7,950 bases of DNA from Methylobacteriaceae bacterium. Its GTDB lineage: Bacteria > Pseudomonadota > Alphaproteobacteria > Rhizobiales > Beijerinckiaceae. The notes beneath the pieces were generated by a model. That model was not told the DNA's origin. It saw nothing but the letters and a program-made list of their open reading frames with translations, and ran no database searches. Below, in pieces: positions 6,727 through 7,950 of this stretch. The stretch covers positions 1 to 7,950 of the forward strand of contig JAISTL010000067.1 of the NCBI GenBank assembly GCA_031272615.1. The letters run 5' to 3'. Position 1 is the stretch's first letter; each line of letters opens with the position of its first letter. The position numbers and the translations under genes are program-made.

Positions 6727-7761
6727 TCAATCCAGAGCCTTCCACTTCTTGACGAAGTCGGCGCGCCCTTCGGCCGCCTTGGCGAAGGAGAAGTCCTTGT
6801 TGATGGGCAGCTGGTCCAGCGGCGTGGCGCCTTCCGGAACCGGAACGTCCGAACGGGTCGACAGGCGCTGGGTCATGCTGGAATGGATATCGCCGGCTTC
6901 CTTGCCGAGCACGTAGTCGACAAAGGCCTTGGCGGACTCGGTGTTCGGGCCGCCCTTGATGACGGAGATGGCGCCGATTTCCCACGCCGCGCCTTCAGGA
7001 ACGATGCTCAGCATCGGCATGCCGTTCTTCTTGACCAGCAGCTGATCGTGGATGAAGTTGAGGCCGATGAGATATTCGCCGCTGCCGACCATCTGCGCGG
7101 GCTTGTTGCCGCTCGAGGTGTACTGGGCAACCTGCGGACGCAGTTTCTTGAAGAACTCGAACGCCTTTTCTTCACCCTGAACCTGGATGATACCGGCCAG
7201 CAGCGTGTAGGCGCTGCCGCTGGTGGCGGGGTCAGGCATGACGATTTCACCCTTGAACGCGGGGTTCAGCAGATCTTCGTAGGTTTTGGGAAGCGCGAGG
7301 CCCTTGGGGGCGAAGTCTTTATCCCAGTAGTCCTTGTTGATGCCGATGGACGACGGCCCGACATAGAACGCGGCCCAATAACCGTCCGGGTCCTGATAAT
7401 AGGCCGGAATGTCGGCCGCCACCGGGGATTTGTATTGCTCCAAGAGACCGGCGGCCTTCAGCACTTCGTGGTTCTCGGCGCCGCCGCCCAGCATGATATC
7501 CGCCTGGGGCGCGCCTTTTTCAGCCTGGATGCGGGCCACGGTTTCACCGGCGGAGATGCGCAGGAAGCTGTAATCGACGTTGGTGTGCTTCTTGAAGCCT
7601 TCCAGCAGCGCCTTGCCTTCGTTCTCATGGAAGGTCACATACACCACCAGCTTTTTCCCCTTGAGGTCCGGCAGTTTGGCGTCTTCCGCCAGGGCGCCGG
7701 AGGCCGCGAGGGCCAGCGGAGCAAACGTCATGCAGGCAGCGATAGTTTTCAGTAATTTCAT
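6727..7761 (-). CDS. ABC importer periplasmic substrate-binding protein (FbpA/AfuA superfamily, 344 aa)
   Basis: This periplasmic protein captures the ligand and delivers it to the permease encoded next. Residues 1-25 are a clear Sec signal peptide (MKLLKTIAAC start, Ala-rich core, cleavage after SGALA before E26). The mature part follows the two-lobed type II binding fold of this superfamily: VVYVTFHENEG (39-49), RISAGETVARI (68-78), ADIMLGGG (87-94), DPATSGSAYT (177-186), and QYTSSGNKPAQMVGSGEY (213-230). FIHDQL (236-241) and WEIGAISVIKG (260-270) follow. Ferric-binding FbpA proteins place adjacent tyrosines near the region where this protein has H238-D239, and no twin tyrosine is seen there. 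The His-Asp pair and E261 instead resemble the sugar-phosphate binder AfuA. The start ATG 7761 is well supported by AGGAGG (7768-7773) six bases upstream; the reading frame stays open to 7932, but that part does not look coding. It is the first gene of the operon. Ligand: iron, a phosphorylated sugar or an aminophosphonate remain possible. Confidence 0.93.
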   Translation of the reverse strand: MKLLKTIAACMTFAPLALAASGALAEDAKLPDLKGKKLVVYVTFHENEGKALLEGFKKHTNVDYSFLRISAGETVARIQAEKGAPQADIMLGGGAENHEVLKAAGLLEQYKSPVAADIPAYYQDPDGYWAAFYVGPSSIGINKDYWDKDFAPKGLALPKTYEDLLNPAFKGEIVMPDPATSGSAYTLLAGIIQVQGEEKAFEFFKKLRPQVAQYTSSGNKPAQMVGSGEYLIGLNFIHDQLLVKKNGMPMLSIVPEGAAWEIGAISVIKGGPNTESAKAFVDYVLGKEAGDIHSSMTQRLSTRSDVPVPEGATPLDQLPINKDFSFAKAAEGRADFVKKWKALD

Positions 7762-7950
7762 TTGGTTCCTCCTCGACAATTTCCTGCGGATGGCGCCGGA
7801 AACCGGGCGGAACACCATGTCACGCCTGTTTCCCAGCAAATGAATGCACCCCGCCGCAGGACAATTGTTCCTTGTACTGTAGCTTGTTGATAGAACGTCT
7901 TCCGGCTTAATGAAAGGCGTTCCAGGCCGCAATGAGACAAATGTTCACAG
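7762..7950 (-). promoter_or_regulatory. Leader and promoter region of the importer operon
   Basis: These 189 bases lie upstream of the binding-protein gene and hold no convincing gene. The strong ribosome binding site AGGAGG is at 7768-7773. A near-palindrome centred on ACAATTGT (7861-7868), with one further matching outer pair (7859/7870), is a possible operator. I could not fix a promoter. The best minus-strand guess is TATCAA (around 7887-7892) as a -10 with TTCATT 16 bases upstream, only four and three matches to consensus. A small bulged hairpin (CGCCGG 7794-7799 with CCGGGCG 7803-7809) lies in the leader. Confidence 0.4.

Noticed and set aside
6676..7755. 359-codon plus-strand open frame opposite the binding protein
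   Set aside because: It is a shadow of the binding-protein gene, which has a signal peptide and a good ribosome binding site.
7835..7848. Possible Fur-like box (AGCAAATGAATGCA)
   Set aside because: Only the left half matches the GCAAAT half-site; the right half is out of register, so symmetry is lost. It is too weak to support iron control.
7762..7932. 57-residue N-terminal extension of the binding protein
   Set aside because: The AGGAGG six bases before ATG 7761 and the signal peptide starting there fix the start. The extension would bury the signal peptide.

Overview
This 7.95 kb window is an ordinary-looking stretch of a moderately high-GC Gram-negative chromosome. It holds one protein-export gene, one orphan ECF-transporter membrane gene and a complete three-gene ABC importer. 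A single-chain SecDF fusion of about 850 residues, periplasmic signal peptides and an iron(III)/organophosphate-type importer with a fused double permease suggest an alphaproteobacterium. That placement is an inference from protein style, not a database match.

Layout. From 1 to 112 there is a possible promoter. From 113 to 466 (+) there is a doubtful small exported-protein ORF. From 539 to 3088 (+) lies secDF, closed by a strong intrinsic terminator at 3098-3126. From 3136 to 3882 (+) is an EcfT/CbiQ-like membrane protein that starts only about ten bases after the terminator's T-tract, with no ATPase or substrate-binding partner visible. Its last codons overlap, tail to tail, the end of the importer operon on the other strand.

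The importer operon is read right to left: periplasmic binding protein (7761-6727), double permease (6613-4967) and ATPase (4936-3866). A 113-base gap between the binding-protein and permease genes carries two hairpins. These are of the kind that lets cells make far more binding protein than membrane complex. The remaining 7762-7950 is the upstream leader and promoter region of the operon.

How the genes work together. The binding protein captures a ligand in the periplasm, the 548-residue permease supplies both membrane halves of the channel, and the ATPase powers uptake. Automatic annotation would call this a ferric-iron (Fbp/Afu) system. The binding protein lacks the twin-tyrosine iron site and carries a His-Asp plus Glu pattern resembling the sugar-phosphate binder AfuA, so a phosphorylated organic ligand is at least as likely. 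SecDF is functionally unrelated: it uses the proton-motive force to help the Sec translocon export proteins, including this binding protein. I found no clear undescribed system, mobile element, CRISPR array, tRNA or rRNA. The items most worth a second look are the importer's ligand, the orphan EcfT and the hairpin pair.
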